Assembly (NCBI GenBank): GCA_964392085.1 | Contig: CAYMOV010000006.1 | Span: 6,866 to 70,865, forward strand | Direction: 5' to 3' | DNA: 64,000 nucleotides | From: CAYMOV01 sp964392085 | GTDB taxonomy: Bacteria; Oederibacteriota; Muellerivitia; Muellerivitales; Muellerivitaceae | Shown: piece after piece, positions 15,856-26,032 of the stretch | How the letters are laid out: the number at the start of each line of letters is the position of its first letter | How positions within the stretch are numbered: the stretch's first letter is position 1 | The notes under the pieces: generated by a model | Told to the model about the DNA's origin: nothing | The model's input: the letters and a program-made list of their open reading frames with translations, nothing else | Database searches by the model: none | Made by a program: the position numbers and the translations under genes

Positions 15856-15936
15856 TTCAAACCGGTTTGAAAAGTTGCCTCGGGGTAGATAGGGGCAGAG
15901 CCCCTATCAGAGTGCGCATCTAAGGTCCCCTCGACG
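15856..15936. repeat. Palindrome repeat unit, copy B
   Basis: A 16-bp perfect palindrome TTCAAACCGGTTTGAA (15856-15871) is followed by AAGTTGCCTCGGGG, the hairpin ATAGGGGC-AGA-GCCCCTAT, AGAGTGCGCATC and AGGTCCCCTCGACG. It is about 75 percent like copy A; its hairpin portion also occurs at 24-74. It ends about 100 bases before icd, so an operator role is possible. Confidence 0.7.
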
Positions 15937-16037
15937 TTGACGCTCCCCCAGCCCCCCGTTAAACTGCCTCCGCTATCCATTCAACCCACTCCCGGTTCTC
16001 TTTTCCGCACCGGGCATACCCTTAAGGAGCCTTGATC

Positions 16038-17279
<1,242 letters not shown>

Positions 17280-17470
17280 ACCGCGCGCCCTCCGTCCCGG
17301 CTGCCGGCCTCAAGCCGGCAGGCATGCTTGGGTCGTGCCCGTTCCAAGGGAGCGGGCCGAAGGAAGTGAAGTGCTCCGAGTTCGCCACGGCGATGATCGG
17401 AAACATGTAAACCGCGCGCCCTCCGTCCCGGCTGCCGGCCTCAAGCCGGCAGTCGGGCCCCGTGGTGGAT

Positions 17471-17580
17471 GTGCGCAGGCGTAAACGGATGTAGGACCAA
17501 AGTCGTCGCTTTTTGAGGGTTATGACGGGGGTTGTTTTATCGCAAAGGGCCTGAAATTTCATGCGGGTTTTCAGGGCGGA
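17471..17580. promoter_or_regulatory. Conserved intergenic element, copy 1
   Basis: Words GCAGGCGTAAACGG, TAGGACCAAAGTCGTC, TTATGAC, TTTTATC and GGGCCTGAAATTTCAT occur in the same order, about 70 percent identical, at 22694-22795. Both copies lie about 200-330 bases upstream of a start codon. The remainder of 17453-17767 shows no gene. Confidence 0.5.
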
Positions 17581-17767
17581 AGAAATCAGGGGGCTGCTCC
17601 GACAGGGACCTTTTGACCGATCGTGAAGATAACCTTGGGACCCCTCTTCAACTCTAAAATCCGGCTTCTTTTGGCTGGTTTTCATACATTCCATGACTCC
17701 CTTCCTTGCGGTATCCTATGAAAGACTTGGTATTAGATGAGGCGGCAATTCAATTTCGGGTTTCCTA

Positions 17768-20700
17768 ATGGTAAATGATAGGTTGCGGTTGAAGCGTAAT
17801 GGTCGGCTTCGTTCATTACTTCGCTTCATGACTGTTTGCTTGATCAACCCGATTCCCAATCGAAACAAATGGCCCGCGAACCCCTGGCCCCCCCCAAGAG
17901 CACTTGGGCTTGCGATCCTCCTGGGGCTTCCTTTCGCCCTCCCGGCCGCGATCCCCACGCCGACCTTCACGCCTTTCTCGCCCCCGACCGCCACCACGAC
18001 CGGGGTCTATGTGGCCCGCATCAATGCCAATGGCGGGTCCTTGACCGATTCCTACGGGAACGACTGGGCGGGCGACCAGCCGTATTCGCCGGGCTCCTTC
18101 GGGTGGACGCAAGGCACCCTCCTGGTGTCGGGCAACTGTACCCCCCAGGGCGTCTCGACCCTCGACAACGGGCTCTGGCGGCCCATCCGGTACGGATCGA
18201 CCGTGGAATACCGTTTCGACGTCCCATATGCCGACACCTACCATGTGGTGTTGTATTACGTCGAGTGCTTCCACGCCTACGGCGAGACCCGTTCCTTCAC
18301 GACGAGCCTGGAGGGGACCCAGGTCGACTCCTTCAACCTGGTGGCGCTCTCGGTGATGGCCGACGGTTCACGTTGGCCCGTGTTGAAGTCCTACGACGTC
18401 CTGGTGACCGATGGGACCCTGAACATCGTCCTGAACTCGATCGTGGACAACGCCGTCGTCTCTGCGATCCAGGTTTCCGGCGCCCTTCCCTTCAACCCGA
18501 CCCCTACCTGGTCGCCGACCCCCACCGCGACCACGAGCCCCTGTTCGGTCCCGTTCACCTGGACCCCCCTGTCCACGCCGTCCCCGACCCCCCCGACCAG
18601 CCTCCCCGCGCCCTTGCCCGGAGCACCCCGGGGCCTGGCGGGGGACCTTTGGGCCGATGTGATCCTGGGCAAACGGGACGTGCCCCTGGGCGGGGTCACG
18701 GTCCTCAACTCGGCCTTTGGGGGGGCGAGTCCCGCGCAGGTGGACGCCCACGCGATGTTCAACCCAAGCGGGGCGTTGGTGGACCCTTACCACGAAATCC
18801 TTTACGTCTGGGACGCCGGCAACAACCGGGTCCTGGGGAAACTGGGCATTGACACGGCCGGGAGCGGGTCGGGAGCCGATTTCGTCCTGGGCCAGGACGG
18901 CCTTAATGGGTGTGGTTGCAACCGCGACTCGAACCTCCAAGGGTCCACCCCGGGGAGTTTCCTGAATTGGCCGGTCCCGGACGCGCGAACGCTTTGCGGA
19001 TCGAACCCGCTTTCCTGGACCCCCGAGGAGGAACGCACCACCGCCAACATGGCCCTGGATGGGTACGGCAACCTGTACGTGCCGGATTACTACAACAACC
19101 GGGTGGTCCGGTACGAGTGGCCGACCTACATCAACGGCAAGGGGGCGTCCTCCGTCTGGGGCCAGGCCGACTTTAACCATTGGCTCCCTAACCGGAACGG
19201 ATCCTCGACGCCAGGGGACGACACCCTGAACTTCTCCAGCGCCGACGCGGTGTATAAGTCCGCCGGAGTGGGGATCGACCCCTGGGGCAACCTTTGGGTG
19301 GCCGACCAGATGAACCACCGGGTCCTCCGGTTCCCCAGCGTCAACGGGGTGCCGGCGGCCCACGCCGACGTGGTGTTCGGACAGACCGACTTCAACTCCA
19401 TGACCACCAACACCACGCTGAACCCGTCCCCGGACGTCAACTACCTGAAGCGGATCGTCCTGCCCAAGGCGGTCCGGGTGGACGGCGCGGGCAACGTGTA
19501 CGTGCTGGACTCCCCCTGGGTGAACGTCACTGGATCGGCCTCCTGCGACGGCGTCCAGAAGACCGGGCGGATCCTGGTGTTCCACCCGAGAAACGCCCCG
19601 GGCCCCTCGGTGACCCCCGCCTACGCCGTGGACGGGACCGGAATGGTCCCGGCGGCCTGCGCGGTCACCCTGGGGCTGTCCGAGGCCAGCGGCATGGAAA
19701 TCGACCCGACGACCTCGCCCCAGGTGGGGTTGTGGATCACCATGCAACAGGAGGTCCTTCAGCTCCAACTTCACTTCAACTGGGGCGTCTCGCCCTTCGT
19801 CACCCCGACGGAAGCCAAGGTCCTCCTGAGGTCCGCGCCCTCGGCGATGCCCAGCGTCAACTGCTGGCAGAAGGTCGGCCCCGTCACGTCCAACCCCGCC
19901 ACGTCGTACTTCCCAACGGACCACAGCGGCGTCAACCTAAGCCGGGGGTTGAACGGGATGGATATCGTGTCGGGCTCCGTGGGGATCGACCCCTGCGGCG
20001 ACGTCTACCTGACCAGTTCGGACACCGAGGAGGTGTTCAGCTTCCCCGGCCCCGTGCCGAACTTCAACGGCTCCACGATCCAACAAGCCGACCGGTACCT
20101 GTTCAAGGACGTCCCCAACGCGACCTGGCGCTACGCCAATACCCGGGGCACCTACGACATGGTGCGGGGCAACGGCGTGGCGGTCATGCACTCCAACGCG
20201 ACCGCCACCGTGACGCCGGCCCAACTGGTGGTGGCCGACAACTCGCGGCTCATGTATTGGAACATCACGCCGACCCCGGGGGCCTTCCCCTACCAGAATG
20301 GGGCCCAACCCTCCGGCCTCGCGGGACTGCCCGATCCCCTCAACCAAACCGGCCCGCTGTTCGGGAGGATCCGGGAGGACCGGGCGCGACCCCAGGCGCA
20401 CCTTTGGGCGATCCGCAACGACAACTACAGCCTGAACCAATGGGTCGAGGTGTACAACCTGCCCCTGCACAACGGGTCCTTACCGGTGGCCACGATCGTC
20501 CCCACCTTCGCCCTGGCGGGCGGGGGCGGCACGTCCCTGGTCATGCCCTACACCAACGGGACCATCGCCTACCAGTTGGACGGGATCGCGGTGGACCCCG
20601 CGGGCAAGTACATCTGGCTCTCGGACCCGGGGCGGAACCGGGTGGTGCGCGTGTTGAACCCCTATGGGACCCCCACGCCGGTCATCGACGTGATCCTGGG

Positions 20701-22564
20701 CCAGTCCAACAGCACGAACGGCGGCTGTAACGCCTCGGGCACGGCTTCGCCCCCGGACGCCGGTGATTCCTGCAGTTCGCCGCCGACGGCCTACAGCTTC
20801 TTCCGGCCGGGGGCGGTCCGCCTCGACCCGGCGGGCAACCTCTACGTGTCGGACAACAGGATGGAGGTCGAGGGGACGGGCCGCATGCTGCGCTTCGACG
20901 CGACCCAACTGCCGACCCCGGGCTCGGCGCCCGTCTCCATGCGCTATGGTTTCCCCGGCACGGGAAACCCAGGCATCGCGGCGAACGGGGTCTACGGGAC
21001 CGGGGGGTCCTTCACCTCAGGGCCCGTGGGCGACCCGAACCAACCCATTGTCCGCCATCCCTGGGAACCGGCCTTCAACAGCAACAACAGCATGATGGTG
21101 GTGGGACGAAACGGCCAAGGCGGGGTGGGAAGCACCGGACGTTTCCCCGTGGTGATCCAGAACCCCTCGACGGGGGACCACCCCTATGAGTTCCTCAACG
21201 ATTTCATGGGCAACCCCTATGCCGCCACCTTCGACGAGTGGGACAACCTCTACCTCACCGACCACGGCCGAAGCCAATTGATGGTTTATTACCAGCCCTT
21301 CGGCCCGCCCGGCACTGAAACGCCCCTGCCGACCTGGACCCAGACGCCGGACCCCCACACGGGCACCCCCACCTTCACGCCCACGGCGATTCCCGCGGGG
21401 GTCTACGTGACGAGGATCAACGCGAACGGGCCCACGATGACCGATTCGTCCGGGAAAACCTGGCTGGCAGACCAGCCCTATACACCCGGTTCCTTCGGGT
21501 GGGCCCAGGGTACGATGTTGGTGACCGGGAATTGCAGCTTGCAGGGCGTACCCCCCTCGGACAACATCCTGTGGCAGCCGATCCGGTATGGAAGCGCGGT
21601 CGAGTACCGGTTCGACGTGCCCCAACCGGATACCTACCATGTGGTCCTGTATTATTCGGAATGCTTCCACGGCTATGGGGAGACAAGGACCTTCACCACG
21701 ACCCTGGAAACGACCCGGGTGGACCAGTTCAACCTCGTGGCGTTGGGGGTCTCCTCCGACGGGAAGCGGTGGCCCGTGGTGAAAAGCTACGATATCGCCG
21801 TGACCGATGGGACCCTGAACATCCTCCTGAACTCGGTGGTGGACAACCCTGTCGTCTCGGCGATCCAAGTTTCGGGTATCCTGCCCCTGCCGGGAACCCC
21901 GACCGTCACCCCCACATCCTCCTGGACCCCGACGGGGACCTTAACGCCCAGTGTCATCCCGACGTCCACCTTGACGTCCACTCCCACAACGACCTTCACC
22001 TCCACTTTTTCCAATACCTTCACCCCTTCCCCCAGCTGGACCGGGACACCTACGCCGACCCCGACGGAAACCTTCACCATGACGTTTACACCGACTTACA
22101 CTCCGACGCCAACCTCAAGTTGGACGTCCACGCCAACCCCCAGCTGGACTTTGACGCCAACGTCCAGCCCCACCTGGACCCCGACCCTCACGCCGACCTC
22201 AACGCCGACCTTCACTTGGACGGTCACTTGGACCCCCACTCCCAAGGGTTCAGCCACCGCCACGCCTACTTCCGTTTGGCCCGAACGCCCCGTGATCTGC
22301 CAGCCCAACCCGGTAAAGGGGGGCGGAACGGTGCGGGTCTGGTGGGTTCCCCAGGGTTCCCAAAGCCCCCATCGAATCTACTTGGTGACGGTCGCGGACC
22401 GCGTCCTCCGGCGGATCGACGCGGGATCCCTGGTTCCGGACCGGGATTTCATCGACCTGGAGTTGAAGGACCGATGGGGAAGGCCCCTGGCCAACGGACT
22501 CTATTACGTGGTGGTGGAACGGGCGGGGCGGTCCGACGTCGGCAAGCTGGTGGTTTTGAGGTAA
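17768..22564 (+). CDS. Giant secreted malectin/beta-propeller protein with C-terminal sorting-type domain
   Basis: 1598 residues (an internal ATG at 17828 may be the start). A signal helix (ALGLAILLGLPFALPAA) lies near residues 45-62. Next come a malectin-like carbohydrate-binding domain (79-238, VYVARINANGGS..DSYGNDW), a PT linker, an NHL-type beta-propeller array (about 287-1181, repeating GNLYVPDYYNNRVVRY), a second malectin domain (about 1211-1371), a long TPT/TWT linker (1372-1500) and a C-terminal domain (about 1506-1598, QPNPVKGGG..LANGLYYVVVERAGRSDVGKLVVLR). The last resembles FlgD-Ig/Por-type sorting domains. Probably a cell-surface glycan-binding protein. Confidence 0.88.
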   Translation: MVNDRLRLKRNGRLRSLLRFMTVCLINPIPNRNKWPANPWPPPRALGLAILLGLPFALPAAIPTPTFTPFSPPTATTTGVYVARINANGGSLTDSYGNDWAGDQPYSPGSFGWTQGTLLVSGNCTPQGVSTLDNGLWRPIRYGSTVEYRFDVPYADTYHVVLYYVECFHAYGETRSFTTSLEGTQVDSFNLVALSVMADGSRWPVLKSYDVLVTDGTLNIVLNSIVDNAVVSAIQVSGALPFNPTPTWSPTPTATTSPCSVPFTWTPLSTPSPTPPTSLPAPLPGAPRGLAGDLWADVILGKRDVPLGGVTVLNSAFGGASPAQVDAHAMFNPSGALVDPYHEILYVWDAGNNRVLGKLGIDTAGSGSGADFVLGQDGLNGCGCNRDSNLQGSTPGSFLNWPVPDARTLCGSNPLSWTPEEERTTANMALDGYGNLYVPDYYNNRVVRYEWPTYINGKGASSVWGQADFNHWLPNRNGSSTPGDDTLNFSSADAVYKSAGVGIDPWGNLWVADQMNHRVLRFPSVNGVPAAHADVVFGQTDFNSMTTNTTLNPSPDVNYLKRIVLPKAVRVDGAGNVYVLDSPWVNVTGSASCDGVQKTGRILVFHPRNAPGPSVTPAYAVDGTGMVPAACAVTLGLSEASGMEIDPTTSPQVGLWITMQQEVLQLQLHFNWGVSPFVTPTEAKVLLRSAPSAMPSVNCWQKVGPVTSNPATSYFPTDHSGVNLSRGLNGMDIVSGSVGIDPCGDVYLTSSDTEEVFSFPGPVPNFNGSTIQQADRYLFKDVPNATWRYANTRGTYDMVRGNGVAVMHSNATATVTPAQLVVADNSRLMYWNITPTPGAFPYQNGAQPSGLAGLPDPLNQTGPLFGRIREDRARPQAHLWAIRNDNYSLNQWVEVYNLPLHNGSLPVATIVPTFALAGGGGTSLVMPYTNGTIAYQLDGIAVDPAGKYIWLSDPGRNRVVRVLNPYGTPTPVIDVILGQSNSTNGGCNASGTASPPDAGDSCSSPPTAYSFFRPGAVRLDPAGNLYVSDNRMEVEGTGRMLRFDATQLPTPGSAPVSMRYGFPGTGNPGIAANGVYGTGGSFTSGPVGDPNQPIVRHPWEPAFNSNNSMMVVGRNGQGGVGSTGRFPVVIQNPSTGDHPYEFLNDFMGNPYAATFDEWDNLYLTDHGRSQLMVYYQPFGPPGTETPLPTWTQTPDPHTGTPTFTPTAIPAGVYVTRINANGPTMTDSSGKTWLADQPYTPGSFGWAQGTMLVTGNCSLQGVPPSDNILWQPIRYGSAVEYRFDVPQPDTYHVVLYYSECFHGYGETRTFTTTLETTRVDQFNLVALGVSSDGKRWPVVKSYDIAVTDGTLNILLNSVVDNPVVSAIQVSGILPLPGTPTVTPTSSWTPTGTLTPSVIPTSTLTSTPTTTFTSTFSNTFTPSPSWTGTPTPTPTETFTMTFTPTYTPTPTSSWTSTPTPSWTLTPTSSPTWTPTLTPTSTPTFTWTVTWTPTPKGSATATPTSVWPERPVICQPNPVKGGGTVRVWWVPQGSQSPHRIYLVTVADRVLRRIDAGSLVPDRDFIDLELKDRWGRPLANGLYYVVVERAGRSDVGKLVVLR

Positions 22565-22693
22565 CTTCAGCTTCTGGAATGGGATATCTTGGGTAAACCG
22601 CCTGGAAACGGGAAATGGCGTTGAATAAACCATCCTGGGGGCGGGAATAAAACGACTTTCCAACCACAAGAGTATTGTCGGGCCCCGTTGCAT

Positions 22694-22795
22694 CAATGTC
22701 GCAGGCGAAAACGGTTGTGGGACCAAATTCGTCAAAGCGGTTCGGTATGACTGAGGCTTTATCAAACGGGGCCTGACTTTACATTCGGTTTTTGG
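22694..22795. promoter_or_regulatory. Conserved intergenic element, copy 2
   Basis: Diverged direct repeat of 17471-17580 with the shared words GCAGGCGAAAACGG, TGGGACCAAATTCGTC, GGTATGACTG and GGGGCCTGACTTTACAT. It sits in the 450-base gap before the ECF sigma factor; the rest of 22565-23016 has no supported gene. Confidence 0.5.
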
Positions 22796-23016
22796 GGGCC
22801 CCTGACGGCCTGTCGTTTCAGTTCCCCTCCCCTCCCCTTTCCTTCCAACCCGACAGCGTTCAAAATCCGCCTATTCCACTTCGACCCATGGAAGGGCTTT
22901 TTGTTTTGGGGACAACTCGCCCTTATATTGCCTTATCATTTGGCCGGAATATAACCATCGCCTACTCACTGGAACTATGTGGACCCGGTGAAGGTCGGCG
23001 CATAAAGGCCGCTTAA

Positions 23017-23598
23017 GTGGAGCATCCGGGTGAACGGGAACTGGTGGCCAGGATCCTGGCGGGCGACGAAACCGCCTTTCGGGAACTTTACCTGGCCCAC
23101 AACCATCGAATCTATAAGGGTTGTGTTTATATCCTCGGCTACCAGGACCCCGACGCCGAGGATATCGCCCAGGAGACCTTCGTGGTGGCCCGCCGCCAGC
23201 TTCCCGAGTTCGAGTTCCGGTCGGGACTGACCCACTGGCTCAACCGCATCTCCATGTACCTCTGTTGGGACCGGATCCGGAGCCGAAGGCGCCAGGTGGT
23301 CAGCGAGCACGAGGCCCTGGAGACCCTGGCGAGGTCGAGGCCCTCCGACCCGGCGGGTTTGGCCCTGGAATCGGCCGAGAAGGAAAAGCTGTTGACCCTC
23401 CTGGAATCCGAGCGGCCCAAGCTCAGCGAGGGTTGCCGCGGCCTCTTGGACCTGCGGGACCAGGCGGGGAAGAGTTACGCCGAGGTGGCGGACGCGCTCA
23501 AGATCCCCATCGGTACGGTGATGTCGCGATTGGCCCGGTGCCGCGAGGCCCTGCGGAAACTGGTTTTGATGGCCCTGAAGGGTGAAGCCGATGGATGA
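23017..23598 (+). CDS. ECF-family RNA polymerase sigma factor
   Basis: 193 residues from a GTG. Region 2 (about 10-90) has the DPDAEDIAQETFVVA motif for core binding and -10 recognition, followed by THWLNRISMYLCWDRIR. Region 4 (about 130-185) has the HTH SYAEVADALKIPIGTVMSRLARCREALRK. Region 3 is absent, as in ECF factors. The next gene, encoding a single-pass membrane protein, overlaps its stop by eight bases, the usual sigma/anti-sigma arrangement. It probably controls the surrounding surface-protein genes; that target set is inferred. Confidence 0.94.
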   Translation: MEHPGERELVARILAGDETAFRELYLAHNHRIYKGCVYILGYQDPDAEDIAQETFVVARRQLPEFEFRSGLTHWLNRISMYLCWDRIRSRRRQVVSEHEALETLARSRPSDPAGLALESAEKEKLLTLLESERPKLSEGCRGLLDLRDQAGKSYAEVADALKIPIGTVMSRLARCREALRKLVLMALKGEADG

Positions 23599-24382
23599 CC
23601 TGATCTCCAAATATTTCCGCGCCGACCTGACCGAGGCCGAGGAAAAAACAGTCGCCGATGTCCTCTTGTCCTCGCCCGAGGAGGCCCTCCGGCTTCGCGA
23701 CCTAGCCGAGGCGCGTTATCGCTCCTATGGGCTACCCGATCCAACGCGCATGGGTGGGCCGCCACCGGCCGGACCTTCCGCCGGCAAAAATATCCCGGCG
23801 GGACCCTGGATGATGAGCGTGGTCCTTTTGGGTTTCCTCGGGGGGATGGCGGGTTTGGGCACCTACATGGTTCGATCGAGGGGAACCCTGCCGCCCTCCG
23901 GAGTGACCCTGACAGGCGAGGGTCCTTCCCAGAAGGGGACGGATCCCTCGGGTCAAGCGCCCGGCGCCGGGCAATCCAACGGCGCTCTTCCGCCGCTATC
24001 GACCGGGGACCCGGATTCAACGGATGCCCCAAGCGCGCCGCCTAAAGTCCCCTCCCAAGCGAAGTCCTTCCCCCCGCCGGGTTCCGCCTCGGCCCATGGC
24101 TGGACCCCGCAGCTGGCCTCCTCGTTGGCCCCGGGGGATTATTCCAACTTGGGGGTCCTGGTCCAACAGGCCATTGAGGGGCCTGTCTCTGTTTTGGTCC
24201 TGGACGGTGCGGGGCGCCGCAAAATGGTGATCTTCCAAGGAAACCTCAAGCCGGGGGAGTGGGTCTTCAATTGGGACGGCCATTACCCCGATGGGCGTCT
24301 ATTAGAGGAAGGTTTTTACGAGGTGGAGGTGGCTTCCGGCTCGGTGACCCAAAAAAGACGCATTTCCATCACGGCCCCTTGA
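23591..24382 (+). CDS. Single-pass anti-sigma-like protein with FlgD-Ig-type outer domain
   Basis: About 263 residues; the ATG at 23591 overlaps the sigma stop. A short acidic cytosolic region (about 1-60, MDDLISKYFRADLTEAEEK) is followed by one membrane helix (about 75-95, MMSVVLLGFLGGMAGLGTYMV), a Pro/Ser/Gly-rich spacer (about 100-175) and a C-terminal beta-domain (about 185-260). The last contains NWDGHYPDGRLLEEGFYEVEV, close to the pattern in FlgD-Ig-type domains ending the exported proteins nearby. No zinc-binding HxxxCxxC motif is seen, so the anti-sigma role rests on topology and coupling. Confidence 0.75.
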   Translation: MDDLISKYFRADLTEAEEKTVADVLLSSPEEALRLRDLAEARYRSYGLPDPTRMGGPPPAGPSAGKNIPAGPWMMSVVLLGFLGGMAGLGTYMVRSRGTLPPSGVTLTGEGPSQKGTDPSGQAPGAGQSNGALPPLSTGDPDSTDAPSAPPKVPSQAKSFPPPGSASAHGWTPQLASSLAPGDYSNLGVLVQQAIEGPVSVLVLDGAGRRKMVIFQGNLKPGEWVFNWDGHYPDGRLLEEGFYEVEVASGSVTQKRRISITAP

Positions 24383-24505
24383 GGTCCGGACCGGATTTCT
24401 TCCGCCCAATTCCCCTGAAATTCGGGTATATATTCCCCCAGTTCATGTCGCATCCCGCCCTGGGTCCATCGACCTATAGGCAGGGTTGGGACAGGGGGAT
24501 CCTGC

Positions 24506-26032
24506 TTGAAGCGTCTTCCTCATTGGATATGGGTTTTTCCCTTTCTGGCGGCCGTTTCGGCTTTTCCGGCTGAAACCCTCTTCAGCCTTCCCGGCCAGGC
24601 CAACCCCTTGGATGCCCAAAATCCCTTCGCCCGGCCCTCGGTGTTCGGTCCCGCCTTCACCACCGTATCGGGCGACGCGACCTGCCTTTTCACCAACCCC
24701 GCGGGCCTCTCGGACTTGTCCGGCCCCCAGGTTGACCTCAACACCCAACGATGGCTGCTCCAAGCCCACCAGGAAACCTTCCTCCTTGGTTTCCGTGGTC
24801 CCGGGAAGTCCGGGGGCTTCGCGGTGGCGGGAACCTACCTTGGTTTCGGCACCTTCGAAGGACGCGACAGCCTCGGCAACCCTGCTCCTTCTTACGGGGC
24901 GGAGCGTTGGGGCCTGAGGGGGGGATGGGGGCTCCAACTGAATCCAAAGTGGTCGATCGGCCTGGGGGTCCAGGGATCGTTCGCCAAGGAAGCCGACCTC
25001 GCGACAAACGCATGGGGGTTGGATTTGGGCGCGCAGTTTCGGCCCACGGGCCGCCTCGGCCTCGGGTTGGCCTGCGACCAACTGGGCCGAGCCTCGGGGC
25101 AGGGCCCCACCTCCGCCAACCTCCAGGCGGGGTTGAACTACGATATCCCGCTCGGGAGCCACCAACAATTGGCTCCGGCCTTGGGTTATTCGTGCCAATC
25201 CAAGTCCTCCAAGGTCCTCGCGGTCGTGTTGGAATATTCGGCGGGGGATCGGGTTTTCCTGCGCGCGGGGTACCAGAAATCCAACCCCAACCCGGAGACC
25301 GGGGGGGCTACGGGGTTGGCGCTGGGCGGTGGTTTGGCCTTCGGGGGGTGGCGGGTGGACTACGCATTCCTTCCCTATGGACTCCTTGGCAACTCGCACC
25401 GGATCAGCCTGGGGTATGTCTTCGGGAAGGTGAGGGTGACCCCAGGGGCGGGTCCCGCCTCTTCGACTAGCGGCGCGTCGGATTTGAAGTCAACCAATAC
25501 CACCGGAGTGCCGGGTAGGTCGGTCGGCCCGGGTTTGACGGGTTCGGGGCCCACTCCGGCGGGCTCGGCGGCATCGACCGCGATCCCCGCCGCTTCAACC
25601 GTCGGCGCCCTGGGTCCTCCTCCGCCGCCATCCTCCGGGATCGGGAATGGATCGGGCGCGCCATCGGAGATTAACGGAACGGATTCGGGAAAAGATGAGG
25701 CTCCTTCCGGATCAAACCCGGTTCCCTCGGCGGCCACGAGCCAGGCCGCGGCGAAGACCTTGATGCTCCGGTTCAACCTGGCCCCGGAATACTTCACCCA
25801 GGGGCAGGTCCTGGAGAAACAAGGGAAAGTCGCGGAAGCCGCCCAGGCCTATATCAACGCCGTGAAGGCGAACCCTAAGGATGACGCCGCTTGGAGGGCG
25901 TTGGGTGGGGTTTATTACCGCGCGGGTAGGAAGAATGAGGCGATCCTGTGCTTTGAGCGGACTCTTTCCCTGGAGCCGGGTGACGCGAACTTGAAAACCT
26001 GGTTGGACCAATACAAGGGGACGAATCCATGA
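24506..26032 (+). CDS. PorV/UPF0164-like outer-membrane barrel with C-terminal TPR
   Basis: 508 residues from a TTG start, with a signal peptide (WVFPFLAAVSAFPA). Residues about 35-315 match the PorV/PorQ/UPF0164 pattern: GDATCLFTNPAGLSDL near the N-terminus and alternating beta-strands such as GGWGLQLNPKWSIGLGVQGSF. A Ser/Gly/Pro-rich linker (about 320-420) follows, then TPR repeats (AAQAYINAVKANPKDDAAWRALG) to the end. PorV proteins shuttle type IX substrates at the outer membrane in Bacteroidota. Its stop overlaps the next ATG (ATGA). Confidence 0.82.
   Translation: MKRLPHWIWVFPFLAAVSAFPAETLFSLPGQANPLDAQNPFARPSVFGPAFTTVSGDATCLFTNPAGLSDLSGPQVDLNTQRWLLQAHQETFLLGFRGPGKSGGFAVAGTYLGFGTFEGRDSLGNPAPSYGAERWGLRGGWGLQLNPKWSIGLGVQGSFAKEADLATNAWGLDLGAQFRPTGRLGLGLACDQLGRASGQGPTSANLQAGLNYDIPLGSHQQLAPALGYSCQSKSSKVLAVVLEYSAGDRVFLRAGYQKSNPNPETGGATGLALGGGLAFGGWRVDYAFLPYGLLGNSHRISLGYVFGKVRVTPGAGPASSTSGASDLKSTNTTGVPGRSVGPGLTGSGPTPAGSAASTAIPAASTVGALGPPPPPSSGIGNGSGAPSEINGTDSGKDEAPSGSNPVPSAATSQAAAKTLMLRFNLAPEYFTQGQVLEKQGKVAEAAQAYINAVKANPKDDAAWRALGGVYYRAGRKNEAILCFERTLSLEPGDANLKTWLDQYKGTNP

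Noticed and set aside
15757..15936. CRISPR array
   Set aside because: Only two units, the whole unit is similar rather than repeat plus unique spacer, and no cas gene is nearby.
17471..17580. c-di-GMP (GEMM) riboswitch
   Set aside because: GCAGGCGTAAACGG and GGACCAAA are faintly similar, and PilZ proteins occur in the window. The core GACGCAAAGC and the tetraloop helix are missing in both copies.
22969..22998. ECF-type autoregulatory promoter (GGAAC, then GTC)
   Set aside because: The spacing is 18 bases rather than 16-17, the site is almost on top of the start codon, and no matching sites were seen before the giant genes.
24443..25399. Long minus-strand open frame opposite the PorV-like gene
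   Set aside because: High GC leaves many long antisense frames. The plus-strand product has a signal peptide and family motifs, and the minus product does not.
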